19,948 bases of DNA from UBA5287 sp041672395. GTDB lineage: Bacteria; Bacteroidota; Bacteroidia; Bacteroidales; Dysgonomonadaceae. The DNA lies in the NCBI GenBank assembly GCA_041672395.1, contig JBAYZS010000038.1, forward strand, positions 1 through 19,948, written 5' to 3'. Positions within the stretch are counted from its first letter, which is position 1. Every line of letters starts with the position of its first letter. The notes under the pieces are model-generated. The model was not told where the DNA came from and did not search any database. It was given only the letters and a program-made list of their open reading frames with translations. The position numbers were made by a program, and so were the translations under genes. Shown here in pieces: positions 1 through 7,467 of the stretch.

Positions 1-88
1 CTACCTCTGATACCACCTGTAGCTTAAATGATAAACTGTAGTCTCTTTGAGTGCGTTTTACATAAAACAAATCATCTTCTTTTTTCAT
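1..88 (-). CDS. IS3-family transposase OrfA, N-terminal 29 residues only (partial)
   Basis: An ATG at 88-86 opens a minus-strand frame that runs off the left edge without a stop. The peptide starts MKKEDDLFYVKR and continues through TQRDYSLSFKLQVVSEV. The 'RDYS-SFKLQVV-EVE' pattern is what I recognise at the start of the helix-turn-helix OrfA protein of IS3-group elements in Bacteroidota. OrfA binds the element ends. In this family OrfB, which carries the DDE catalytic domain, normally follows and is joined to OrfA by programmed frameshifting; both would lie outside this window. The short length makes this a pattern-based call. A chromosomal helix-turn-helix protein is the alternative, but the leader with TG termini favours an IS. 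Confidence 0.68.
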   Translation of the reverse strand, partial: MKKEDDLFYVKRTQRDYSLSFKLQVVSEV

Positions 89-127
89 AAGTTCTTTTTT
101 TATGTAACGGTATTTTAGGACGAGACA
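1..127 (-). mobile_element. End of an IS3-like insertion sequence, cut by the left edge
   Basis: Only one end is in the window. It holds the start of a transposase OrfA (next entry) and about 40 bp of leader. Read on the minus strand, the leader starts TGTCTCGTCCTAAAATACCG, which fits the TG...CA termini usual in IS3-family elements, so I place the element's outer end at 127. That boundary is inferred, because the opposite end and its inverted repeat lie outside the window. If it is right, the element inserted between position 127 and the hairpin terminator of the response regulator gene, in an intergenic site. Confidence 0.5.
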
Positions 128-143
128 ATATCATATTTAAAAG

Positions 144-171
144 AAAGCCGCCTCAATTATAAGGCGGCTTT
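144..171 (-). terminator. Hairpin terminator downstream of the response regulator gene
   Basis: AAAGCCGCCT (144-153) and AGGCGGCTTT (162-171) form a perfect 10-bp stem around an 8-nt loop. On the minus strand the stem is followed by a T-rich tract (TTTCTTTT), about 20 bp after the stop at 193. The plus strand also runs into TTTTAATAATTTT, so the hairpin may work in both directions and shield the operon from the neighbouring IS. Confidence 0.85.
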
Positions 172-192
172 TAATAATTTTAAGAATAAAAT

Positions 193-903
193 TTAATTTT
201 CTGATTCTGTTATTTCAGGTACAATTAGTTTATACCCTTTTCCATGAATATTAATTATCTCAATGTTTGGATCGGCTTTCAATAGTTTACGTAGTTTTGT
301 AATGTAAACATCCATACTTCTGGCATTGAAATAACTATCTTCTTCCCATATTTGTTTTAATGCATGACTTCGTTCTAAAATATCATTTGCATTCATACAA
401 AGAAGTGATAATAGTTCAGATTCTTTAGTCGTAAGTTTTGTTTGTTCACCATTAATCGTAAGTAATTGTTTTTGAGTATCAAACACCATTGTTCCGAAAT
501 TGTAAACATTTTGTTCTTTGCTCTTTTTGCCTTTTACACGACGAATTATTGCTTCTATACGAAGTACAAGTTCCTCCATACTAAATGGCTTTGTAATATA
601 GTCGTCTGCACCAGCTTTAAAACCTTCAAGAACATCTTCTTTCATATTCTTTGCTGTTAAAAAAATGACAGGTATTTCTGTGTTGATTTGTCTGATTTCT
701 TTAACTAGCGTAATTCCGTCTTTCTTAGGCATCATAACATCAATGATACATAAGTCGTACTTTGTCTTTGTAAAGCCTTTTGCTCCAGCTTCACCATCGG
801 GAAATAAGTCCGTATTAAAATTCTTTACTTCGAGATATTCTCTAAGTAACATGCCAAGATTCTCATCATCTTCACATAAAAAAAGCTTCAATTTTTCTTC
901 CAT
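193..903 (-). CDS. rprY: OmpR/PhoB-type response regulator, RprY-like
   Basis: DNA-binding response regulator that should take phosphate from the sensor kinase encoded just upstream. The receiver domain spans about residues 5-120, with the acidic pocket D12-D13, the phosphoacceptor D55 (IIDVMMP), the switch residue T83 and K105 (TKPFS). The C-terminal winged-helix DNA-binding domain spans about 133-230 and ends with the typical HGKGYKL hairpin. The length of 236 aa is normal for the family. The ATG at 903-901 lies 1 bp after the kinase stop, so the two genes are probably translationally coupled. The match to RprY is by overall pattern and partner. Bacteroides fragilis RprXY is the named prototype, but the regulon here cannot be read from the sequence. 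Confidence 0.88.
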   Translation of the reverse strand: MEEKLKLFLCEDDENLGMLLREYLEVKNFNTDLFPDGEAGAKGFTKTKYDLCIIDVMMPKKDGITLVKEIRQINTEIPVIFLTAKNMKEDVLEGFKAGADDYITKPFSMEELVLRIEAIIRRVKGKKSKEQNVYNFGTMVFDTQKQLLTINGEQTKLTTKESELLSLLCMNANDILERSHALKQIWEEDSYFNARSMDVYITKLRKLLKADPNIEIINIHGKGYKLIVPEITESEN

Positions 904-904
904 A

Positions 905-2467
905 TTATTTTTGTGTTATTGTGGGTAAACTAATTATAAATTTTGTACCTTTTCCTATTTCACTTTCTGCACGGATAGTTCCATCTAAATCTGTAACAAT
1001 CTTATATACATATGCTAAGCCCAAACCAAATCCTTTTACATCATGAAGGTTACCGGTTGGAACTCGATAGAATCGTTCAAATATCTTTTTTAAATCTTCC
1101 TTCTTAATTCCTATTCCATTGTCTTCAATTGAAATTGAAACTTTATTGCCTTCATTCTTTGTTCGGATCATCAATTTAGGAGGAATATTTTCTCTTTTGT
1201 ATTTTAATGCATTATCCAACAAATTAAACAATACATTGGTAAAATGCATTTCATCTACTTTAATTAGAGAGTTTTCTGCTTGCAAATCAATATCTAATGT
1301 GCCACCTAATTTTTCTACTTTCAATACATGGGTATTTGCCACACTTACAACTAGATCATTAGCATCAATATCCTTTAATTTAAGTGTTGCTTTTTGTTTG
1401 TCAAAAAGAGACATTTGCAGTACTTTTTCTACTTGAAAACTTAATCGTTTAGCCTCATCATTAATAACTCCAGTTACGTGTTTATAAACTTCTGGTGATT
1501 TTATCATTGAGTCGTCTTTTAACATCTGAGCTGCAAGTGATATTGTAGAAACCGGTGTTTTCAACTCATGAGTCATATTATTTATAAAATCGTTCTTCAT
1601 TTCAGACAAACGCTTTTGTCGGAATAAGTTATAAATCGTGTAAACAAATGTAATTAACAATATAAAAGTAAATATTAGAGATGGAACAAAAAATCCCAAT
1701 TCACTATATACAAATTCTCTTTTTGTAGGAAAGTATACTCTCAACGTGTTAAGTTTTGCAGGTGGATCATTTGGAAATAGAATTTGTGTGTAAATAGCCT
1801 CTCTTATTTCTTCAAATCCTGCTTTTTCAAACGCCACTTCATTATTATTATTTACAACCTGAAAACTATATGGAACATTAAGTCCATTATTTAATAATTC
1901 ATTTCTTATATTGTTATCTAATTGTTTAAAATCCACTCTGTCCTCAACGGGCTTATTGCTTGGTTTATACATAACATCAGCAATAACTTCATCTAAGAGT
2001 TCTTTTTCGTGCAGATATCTTTCTGAAAGTGCCTGTTGCATATCATACTGAGTTTTAGGAATTGAATTTCCTTCCGTTCTTGGTATAATAAAGACGTTCT
2101 TCTCTTTTTCAGGTCGACCACTGGTAATTATTTTCCCAAATCGCTGATTAATAATTGTCTGAGTTCCGTCAGCATTAGTAATTGTTGTTGTTCTAATTTG
2201 CTGATTCATAATCTTATTTTGTCTATTCAAACTACTATAGCCAATTAAACTGGAATCTGCACCTATCACTTTTTCTTCTAAATAGTTATAAGTTTGATCG
2301 TACTCTAAATTTTTAATTACTTGTACCAAACTTCTTTTTGCCGCTTCATCAAATTGGCTACTCCGTGCTGTCATTGTAATTCGCATATATCTTACCTGTA
2401 AAAATAATAATGCGAAGAACGCAATAAACATAATTAAAGCAAGTAACCAAATGGTTGATTTCTTCAT
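905..2467 (-). CDS. rprX: Sensor histidine kinase, RprX-like
   Basis: Inner-membrane sensor kinase of 520 aa. A first membrane helix lies at residues 6-25, a periplasmic sensor region at about 28-255 and a second helix at about 258-282. The HisKA dimerisation domain follows, with phosphoacceptor H300 in the motif MTHELKTP. The HATPase_c domain shows an N box (FNLLDNALKY), G1 (DNGIGI), F box (FERFYR) and G2 (GFGLGLAY), so the ATP-binding site looks intact. There is no HAMP domain between helix 2 and HisKA, only a short linker. The periplasmic region is rich in Asn and Gln and has no domain I recognise, so the signal is unknown. The gene is first in a two-gene operon with the response regulator. 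It has a leader of more than 200 bp before the next upstream terminator. Confidence 0.88.
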   Translation of the reverse strand: MKKSTIWLLALIMFIAFFALLFLQVRYMRITMTARSSQFDEAAKRSLVQVIKNLEYDQTYNYLEEKVIGADSSLIGYSSLNRQNKIMNQQIRTTTITNADGTQTIINQRFGKIITSGRPEKEKNVFIIPRTEGNSIPKTQYDMQQALSERYLHEKELLDEVIADVMYKPSNKPVEDRVDFKQLDNNIRNELLNNGLNVPYSFQVVNNNNEVAFEKAGFEEIREAIYTQILFPNDPPAKLNTLRVYFPTKREFVYSELGFFVPSLIFTFILLITFVYTIYNLFRQKRLSEMKNDFINNMTHELKTPVSTISLAAQMLKDDSMIKSPEVYKHVTGVINDEAKRLSFQVEKVLQMSLFDKQKATLKLKDIDANDLVVSVANTHVLKVEKLGGTLDIDLQAENSLIKVDEMHFTNVLFNLLDNALKYKRENIPPKLMIRTKNEGNKVSISIEDNGIGIKKEDLKKIFERFYRVPTGNLHDVKGFGLGLAYVYKIVTDLDGTIRAESEIGKGTKFIISLPTITQK

Positions 2468-2708
2468 ATTTTATCCTCTACTAACCTACAATTTGTTTTA
2501 AAAGATCACTTTCCATCGTCTTTATTTTAACAAATAAACAACTTTTTTGTTTAACACTTCATCTTAAAATTAAAAAAATAATTAAGATTCTGTCTTTTCA
2601 ACATTTTTTAATTGAAATTGTTTTCATGTTTAGTTATTTTATATGATTTTTATTTTATAATTATAATCAAATATAATAAACGATCTAGTTCTGCATATTT
2701 AGTCGATA
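2468..2708. other. AT-rich intergenic leader upstream of the sensor kinase gene
   Basis: No coding region is seen. The stretch contains a weak AT-rich hairpin (TAAACAA at 2535-2541 with TTGTTTA at 2547-2553). A minus-strand -7-like element, TATATTTG, lies at 2675-2668, about 200 bp before the kinase start. No matching -33 TTTG is found at 19-21 bp, so I do not call a promoter with confidence. Confidence 0.35.
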
Positions 2709-2750
2709 AAAAAAGTACAGAGAACAAATTATTTATTCCCTGTACTTTTT
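2709..2750 (-). terminator. Terminator of the small lipoprotein gene
   Basis: AAAAAGTACAG (2710-2720) pairs with CTGTACTTTTT (2740-2750). The interior can extend the stem with GAA/TTC and AAAT/ATTT pairs. Minus-strand transcripts leave the stem into seven Ts. It lies 30 bp after the stop of the lipoprotein gene at 2781 and separates it from the sensor kinase gene. Confidence 0.82.
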
Positions 2751-2780
2751 AAATTCCTTTTTTAAATCTATGCTTGAATT

Positions 2781-3209
2781 CTAATCTATAACATGAAGCA
2801 TTTGATCAAAGAAAAATACTTGTTCTTTTTCTTCAGAATCGATTTTGTACTTGTGGTCAATTTTAAATGCTCTCATTTGATAACTTTGTTCCAAATACTT
2901 GGTAGTTCCTTCAAATTGTTTCATTAATTTCTGTACTCCTGCAATAGCTGCTTGATCACCGGCTGCACGATTTAAAGAATCACGATAAAATCTTATTGAA
3001 TCTTGTATTAATTTAAATTCAGGATCATCGCTTACACGTGCTTCTGTAAGAGTGCCAAAGGAAATAGATTCATAAGAATCTGGATTTTCCAAACTTTTCT
3101 TAATATAATTTCCTACATTCCTTTCCGCTTTGGTTTGCGGATTTGCGCAGCTACTAAATATAAATAAAGCTGCTACACTGATAGATAATAATAAAATGAG
3201 CTTTTTCAT
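2781..3209 (-). CDS. Hypothetical lipoprotein
   Basis: I do not recognise this family. The 142-aa product starts with a lipoprotein signal peptide: a K2-K3 charge, a hydrophobic stretch to residue 18, and the lipobox FSSC with C21 as the lipidated cysteine. The mature part is highly charged and probably helical. A segment around residues 70-105 contains 'RFYRDSLNRAAGDQAAIAGVQKLMKQFEGTTKY', shown here only in part as a long helix, and a C-terminal strand-like stretch (KIDSEEKEQVFFFDQ) follows. It is probably membrane-anchored in the periplasm or outer membrane. It lies 93 bp downstream of folD. A -7-like element TATTTTTG sits at 3253-3246 and it ends in its own terminator, so it can be transcribed separately. 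Function unknown. Confidence 0.75.
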   Translation of the reverse strand: MKKLILLLSISVAALFIFSSCANPQTKAERNVGNYIKKSLENPDSYESISFGTLTEARVSDDPEFKLIQDSIRFYRDSLNRAAGDQAAIAGVQKLMKQFEGTTKYLEQSYQMRAFKIDHKYKIDSEEKEQVFFFDQMLHVID

Positions 3210-3302
3210 GTTTTAAAATTTTAATTTATAAAGCATTAATACAAACAAAAATACAATTAATTTTATCAATAAAAAAATATTAAAATTATTTAGTTCACTT
3301 TT

Positions 3303-4184
3303 TTAATTATAAACTTCTTTTTTACCAGCCAAAAGCGTATTTTGCAAAAGTGATACAATTGTCATAGGACCTACACCACCAGGAACTGGGGTAATAAAAG
3401 AACATTTAGGAGATACTTCATCAAAATCAACATCTCCGGTAAGTTTAAAACCTGACTTTGTTTTATTAGAAGGAACTCTGGTTGTACCAACATCGATAAC
3501 TACAGCATCTTCCTTAACCATATCTCCTTTTAAAAAGAGTGGAACACCCATGGCACAAATTATTATATCTGCTTGTAAGCAAATTTCTTTAATATTTTGT
3601 GTTCTGCTATGGCAAACAGTAACAGTACAGTCTCCAGGATATCCTTTTTGAAGCATTAACATTGCCATAGGCTTGCCAACTATGTTACTGCGTCCAAGTA
3701 TAACACACTTTTTCCCACTTGTTTCTATATCATATCTTTTAAGCAATTCTAATATCCCTGCTGGAGTGGCTGATAAAAAACATGGTAGACCTAAAGACAT
3801 TCTTCCTACATTTATTGGATGGAATCCATCAACATCTTTTCTATAATCAATTGCATTTATAATTTTATTTTCTGAGATGTGTTTAGGTAGTGGGAGCTGA
3901 ACAATAAAACCATCGATATCGTCATCATTATTTAATCGATTTATGCAAGCCAGTAATTCTTCTTCTGTAACGTCTACTTCATATCTAATAAGTGTGGATT
4001 TAAAACCAACTTGTTCACATGCTTTTACTTTGTTTGCTACATAAGTTTCACTACCACCATCATGACCAACAAGAACTGCTGCAAGATGAGGAATTTTACC
4101 CTCTTTTGCTTTTATTTGGTTGACTTCATCTTTAATCTCTTTTTTTATCTGATCAGAAACAGCTTTCCCGTCTATTATCTTCAT
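3303..4184 (-). CDS. folD: Bifunctional methylenetetrahydrofolate dehydrogenase / cyclohydrolase
   Basis: Cytoplasmic enzyme that oxidises 5,10-methylene-THF to methenyl-THF with NAD(P)+ and then hydrolyses it to 10-formyl-THF. This feeds purine and formyl-Met synthesis. The catalytic Y48 and K52 (YVANK), Q96 (VQLPLP) and D119 (KDVDGFHP) are all present. The nucleotide-binding signature GRSNIVGKP lies at 164-172, and the C-terminal signature GGVGPMT is intact. The length of 293 aa is normal. The ATG at 4184 gives the usual N-terminus (MKIIDGK). The gene follows ffh by 67 bp with no terminator or clear -7 element between them, so the two are probably co-transcribed. Confidence 0.95.
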   Translation of the reverse strand: MKIIDGKAVSDQIKKEIKDEVNQIKAKEGKIPHLAAVLVGHDGGSETYVANKVKACEQVGFKSTLIRYEVDVTEEELLACINRLNNDDDIDGFIVQLPLPKHISENKIINAIDYRKDVDGFHPINVGRMSLGLPCFLSATPAGILELLKRYDIETSGKKCVILGRSNIVGKPMAMLMLQKGYPGDCTVTVCHSRTQNIKEICLQADIIICAMGVPLFLKGDMVKEDAVVIDVGTTRVPSNKTKSGFKLTGDVDFDEVSPKCSFITPVPGGVGPMTIVSLLQNTLLAGKKEVYN

Positions 4185-4251
4185 TTTAATTAATTAATTT
4201 GATTAATATTTAGTATTGAAAAGAAACCTATAAAAAGATTTTATGTAATTA

Positions 4252-5580
4252 CTATCTCTTTCTCATACCTTTTTTCATAATAGCTTTTGCACCACCAGTT
4301 GTCATCTTATGCATCATTTTGCGAGTTTCATCAAATTGTTTAATAAGTTTGTTCACCTCTTGAATATTAGTCCCGCTACCTTTTGCTATACGAGATCTTC
4401 TGCTGCCATTTAATATCTCTGGATTAGAGCGTTCAGCAGGTGTCATTGATTTGATGATAGCTTCAATACCTTTGAATGCATCGTCATTAATATCCAAATC
4501 TTTAATTTGTTTGCCAACACCCGGTATCATAGATGCTAAATCTTTCAGATTTCCCATTTTTTTTATCTGTTGAATTTGAGAAATAAAATCATTGAAATCA
4601 AATTGATTTTTGGCTATCTTTTTCTGTAATCTACGAGCTTCTTCTTCATCATATTGTTCTTGAGCTTTTTCAACTAAAGATACAATATCACCCATACCCA
4701 ATATTCGATCAGCCATACGTTCAGGATGGAAAACTTCGATTGCATCCATTTTTTCACCTGTACCAACAAACTTAATTGGTTTATTTACAACCGATCGGAT
4801 TGATATTGCTGCACCACCTCGAGTGTCACCATCAAGTTTAGTCAATATAACACCGTCAAAATCAAGGCGATCGTTAAATTCTTTTGCAGTATTTACGGCA
4901 TCTTGACCTGTCATGGAATCTACGACAAAGAGAATTTCCTGAGGATTAAGTGCTTTTTTAATTGAAGCAATTTCATTCATCATCACCTCATCAATAGCTA
5001 ATCGGCCCGCTGTATCAATGATAATTATATCTTTGCCGTGTTGTTTAGCATATTGTATTGCGTTTTGTGCAATTTTTATGGGATTTTTATTCTCTTCTTC
5101 TGCATAAACTGAAACATTAATTTGTTCACCCAAAACTTTTAATTGTTCGATAGCGGCGGGACGATATACGTCGCCTGCTACCAGCAATGGGTTTTTACCA
5201 CGTTTCGATTTTAACATATTTGCTAATTTACCCGAGAACGTAGTCTTTCCTGAACCTTGAAGTCCAGACATAAGTATAATGGCCGGATTTCCTTTGATGT
5301 TTATATCAATTGCATTGCCACCCATCAGTTTTGCTAGTTCATCGTGAACTATCTTTACCATCAACTGTTCAGGCTTTACAGCAGTAAGCACATCCTGACC
5401 TAAGGCTTTTTCTTTTACAGTTTCAGTGAATTCTTTAGCTGTCTTGTAATTAACATCGGCATCAAGTAATGCACGACGGACTTCTTTCAGGGTTTTGGCA
5501 ATATTTATCTCTGTTATTTTGCCTTCACCTTTTAATATCTTAAACGACCTTTCAAGTTTATCACTTAAGTTTTCAAACAT
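4252..5580 (-). CDS. ffh: Signal recognition particle GTPase Ffh (SRP54)
   Basis: Protein component of the signal recognition particle. With the 4.5S RNA it binds signal sequences and delivers ribosomes to the receptor FtsY at the inner membrane. The helical N domain (1-85) is followed by the G domain: P-loop GLQGSGKTT (106-114), DTAGR (189-193) and TKLDGDTRGG (247-256). The methionine-rich M domain begins near 300 and carries the RNA-binding segment RRSRIAKGSGT, with Met-rich motifs near the C-terminus (MMHKMTTGG). The length of 442 aa is normal. A -7 element lies 33 bp upstream of the ATG. No key residue is missing. Confidence 0.97.
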   Translation of the reverse strand: MFENLSDKLERSFKILKGEGKITEINIAKTLKEVRRALLDADVNYKTAKEFTETVKEKALGQDVLTAVKPEQLMVKIVHDELAKLMGGNAIDINIKGNPAIILMSGLQGSGKTTFSGKLANMLKSKRGKNPLLVAGDVYRPAAIEQLKVLGEQINVSVYAEEENKNPIKIAQNAIQYAKQHGKDIIIIDTAGRLAIDEVMMNEIASIKKALNPQEILFVVDSMTGQDAVNTAKEFNDRLDFDGVILTKLDGDTRGGAAISIRSVVNKPIKFVGTGEKMDAIEVFHPERMADRILGMGDIVSLVEKAQEQYDEEEARRLQKKIAKNQFDFNDFISQIQQIKKMGNLKDLASMIPGVGKQIKDLDINDDAFKGIEAIIKSMTPAERSNPEILNGSRRSRIAKGSGTNIQEVNKLIKQFDETRKMMHKMTTGGAKAIMKKGMRKR

Positions 5581-5612
5581 AATCTATGCGTTGTTTTTTT
5601 ACATTAGAATTA

Positions 5613-5620
5613 CAAAGATA
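5613..5620 (-). promoter_or_regulatory. -7 promoter element for ffh
   Basis: TATCTTTG on the minus strand matches the Bacteroidota -7 consensus TAnnTTTG and lies 33 bp upstream of the ffh ATG. A TTTG -33 element is not seen at the usual 19-21 bp, so the call rests on the -7 box alone. Confidence 0.5.
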
Positions 5621-5707
5621 CTAAATTTAGGAAATATTATTTATGATTATATGAAGAAAGTGTAAAATAGCCTGAGCAATAACTATATATCTTCAGATAA
5701 ATTTATT

Positions 5708-6637
5708 TTAGAAAATTTCCTCACGAGGATATTTCTCTTCAACCTTACTGAAAAGATATGATAAAATGGTGCCAATTATTAGAAGTAAGACGCAAAATAG
5801 TATTGCACTTCCAATTTTAAGTCCTGAAATAGCCAATTGTTCTGGTTGGAAAGAAGGAAATACAATTGTTGGAAATATTGCTAAAGATGATCCTATTACC
5901 ATTCCAAGTATAAAATGATACATTCCCGAATAATATTTTTTAAATAGCCAAGCAGCTAATTTCGCGAATAATAGAACACAAATCATAAATCCAAAAAAGA
6001 GAGGGATGATAACGCTGAAATCGAAGTCCTTAATTCCAGTTGCCATTTTATCATATAAACCGAAGTAGATTAGAAAATTTGATGGACTCATTCCTGGTAC
6101 AATAACTCCCAATCCAATAAGTGCTCCAGAACCAAGCCATGCAAGAAAACTTGGGGTGATCTCTGTAAGTTGTTGTTCACCTACCATCATTAATGCAAAA
6201 ATAATTATCGTTGAAATTGTCAGAATAATAATATCTTTTGAAGAACGGCCATGAATACCTGCAGTTTTATAGAGTGTGGGGAAAGTGCCAATTACAAAAC
6301 CAATGAATAGACATATGAATTGAGCAGCATAATTTCCAAATGCTTTTTCAACAAGAATAGCAAAAAGGACAATACCAATTAATGCTCCTATTATAATTGG
6401 GATAAAATAAAGTATATTCTTAATAAAATTTTTTCGAAGATTGGAAAGGAATTTAATAATGCGATCGTAAACTCCAAGAATTACAGCCAAAACACCACCA
6501 GATAATCCGGGTAAAATAAATCCAATACCAATGAGAATTCCTTTTGTCAACCTAATAAACCAATCAGAAAAAGAATTTGGCTTCTTTTGCAAAAGGGATT
6601 CTTTGGATTGATTACTAACTTTGTTCTTCTTTATCAT
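5708..6637 (-). CDS. DUF368 membrane protein, predicted polyprenyl-phosphate transporter (PopT family)
   Basis: Polytopic inner-membrane protein with about eight hydrophobic segments. It contains two internally related motifs: PGLSGG (around residue 45) in GIGFILPGLSGG...GVYD, and PGMSPS (around residue 183) in GLGVIVPGMSPS...GLYD. This is the inverted-repeat signature of DUF368 (PF04018). Members of that family (PopT) have been shown to act as undecaprenyl-phosphate transporters, returning the lipid carrier used for peptidoglycan and surface glycans. A longer frame is open back to a GTG at 6658, but that codon overlaps a -7 promoter box (6658-6665). The ATG at 6637-6635 gives 309 aa with a Lys-rich N-terminus and is the better start. 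The role fits the envelope-glycan genes elsewhere in the window, but no glycan gene is adjacent. Confidence 0.88.
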   Translation of the reverse strand: MIKKNKVSNQSKESLLQKKPNSFSDWFIRLTKGILIGIGFILPGLSGGVLAVILGVYDRIIKFLSNLRKNFIKNILYFIPIIIGALIGIVLFAILVEKAFGNYAAQFICLFIGFVIGTFPTLYKTAGIHGRSSKDIIILTISTIIIFALMMVGEQQLTEITPSFLAWLGSGALIGLGVIVPGMSPSNFLIYFGLYDKMATGIKDFDFSVIIPLFFGFMICVLLFAKLAAWLFKKYYSGMYHFILGMVIGSSLAIFPTIVFPSFQPEQLAISGLKIGSAILFCVLLLIIGTILSYLFSKVEEKYPREEIF

Positions 6638-6657
6638 TTTTTTGTTTTTTTCGAACA

Positions 6658-6665
6658 CAAAGATA
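6658..6665 (-). promoter_or_regulatory. -7 promoter element for the DUF368 gene
   Basis: TATCTTTG on the minus strand lies 20 bp before the ATG at 6637. Its last base overlaps the GTG that would otherwise be a possible start, which is why I prefer the downstream ATG. No clear -33 TTTG is seen. Confidence 0.5.
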
Positions 6666-6718
6666 TAGCAAAGAAGTGAAATTATTGAATTGTAATTTTT
6701 TCTTCTTTTCTATATCTA

Positions 6719-7374
6719 TTAATAAAAAGTATGAACTATTTCAATTTTGTTTGAAGTAAACATGTCTGATGGATTTGTTCCATTTTTACCTTCTGGAATT
6801 TCCAATCCCATTTTATTGTAGCTTTCTACCCAAAATGCGTCGAATTGACCAGTACTCTGATTTTTGAAAGTCATTGCTATAGGATCGAATATAAATCCGT
6901 TGGTTGAATCTTTAAATGAAAAACGAACCAATTCGCTACAGTAAATATCAGCGTTTTCTTCATCATATGCGTAATCATAAGTACTGCCCAAATAATACTT
7001 CGCATTTTCGATAGCTTGAGGAATTGCATACTGATAATTAGGTTTAAGTCTCCCAACTACAAGAAGTTTTTTATTGTTTAGTGTTGCCGTTTTGTTAAAA
7101 AACTCTTTTATTGGAGTTATAATTACTCCTTCAGGTGTGGTTGCTTCAATGATTAAAGTATCTTTTTTATTAGTGATTTCCAAAATTCCAACATGTGTAA
7201 ATGGCAATTGTTTGTCATTAGATGTGCTGTTTTGAATTGCCTGGAGCAGTTCGGAATTTCCAGAACCTACAGTAAACAAAAGATCTCCGCTTTTAATTCG
7301 AATGATTTCTTATTAGTACAGCCTGTTAATAGTATCAAACCTAATACAATATAAAATGAAATTGTAAGTCTCAT
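6719..7374 (-). pseudogene. YiiX/YebB-like cysteine hydrolase lipoprotein, disrupted by a 1-bp frameshift
   Basis: The 5' part starts at ATG 7374 and encodes a lipoprotein signal peptide (lipobox LTGC, C19), then runs in its frame to a TAG at 7269-7267 (35 aa). The body lies in another frame, open from 7309 to the stop at 6719, and begins EIIRIKSGDLLFTVGSG. GDLLF is the usual start of the mature YiiX-like domain. That frame has a TAA just upstream (7312-7310) and no good start codon, so the two parts belong together. One extra A in the AATAAG stretch near 7310-7314 would restore a 218-aa protein. In the body the His of THVGI (about 61 in the restored protein) and the Cys of IYCSEL (about 146) match the His-then-Cys order of circularly permuted NlpC/P60-like papain folds. 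Either it is a recent pseudogene or the reading has a homopolymer error. Confidence 0.8.
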
Positions 7375-7388
7375 AAATTTATTACAAG

Positions 7389-7460
7389 TACACCCGGGGG
7401 GAATCGAACCCCCATCGTCGGAACCGGAATCCGGTATTCTATCCATTGAACTACGGGTGC
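7389..7460 (-). tRNA. tRNA-Arg (anticodon CCG)
   Basis: The minus strand from 7460 folds as a cloverleaf. The acceptor stem is GCACCCG/CGGGTGT with a G1-U72 wobble. The D arm is GTTC..GAAT. The anticodon loop TTCCGGT puts CCG at 7427-7425. The T arm is GGGGG TTCGATT CCCCC, and the discriminator is A. CCA is not encoded. The 27-43 position of the anticodon stem is a C-A mismatch, but the other four pairs are good. It reads CGG arginine codons. The gene begins 7 bp after the stop of the DUF3256 gene and ends 14 bp before the start of the frameshifted lipoprotein gene, all on the same strand. Confidence 0.95.
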
Positions 7461-7467
7461 AGATATT

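Noticed and set aside
4185..4251. Repeated TTAATTAATTAA near the folD start as a possible operator
   Set aside because: It is a simple AT repeat in the ffh-folD gap with no spacing or second copy to support a regulatory role.
6656..6658. GTG as the start of the DUF368 gene
   Set aside because: It overlaps the -7 promoter element. The ATG at 6637 lies 20 bp downstream of that box and gives a normal N-terminus.
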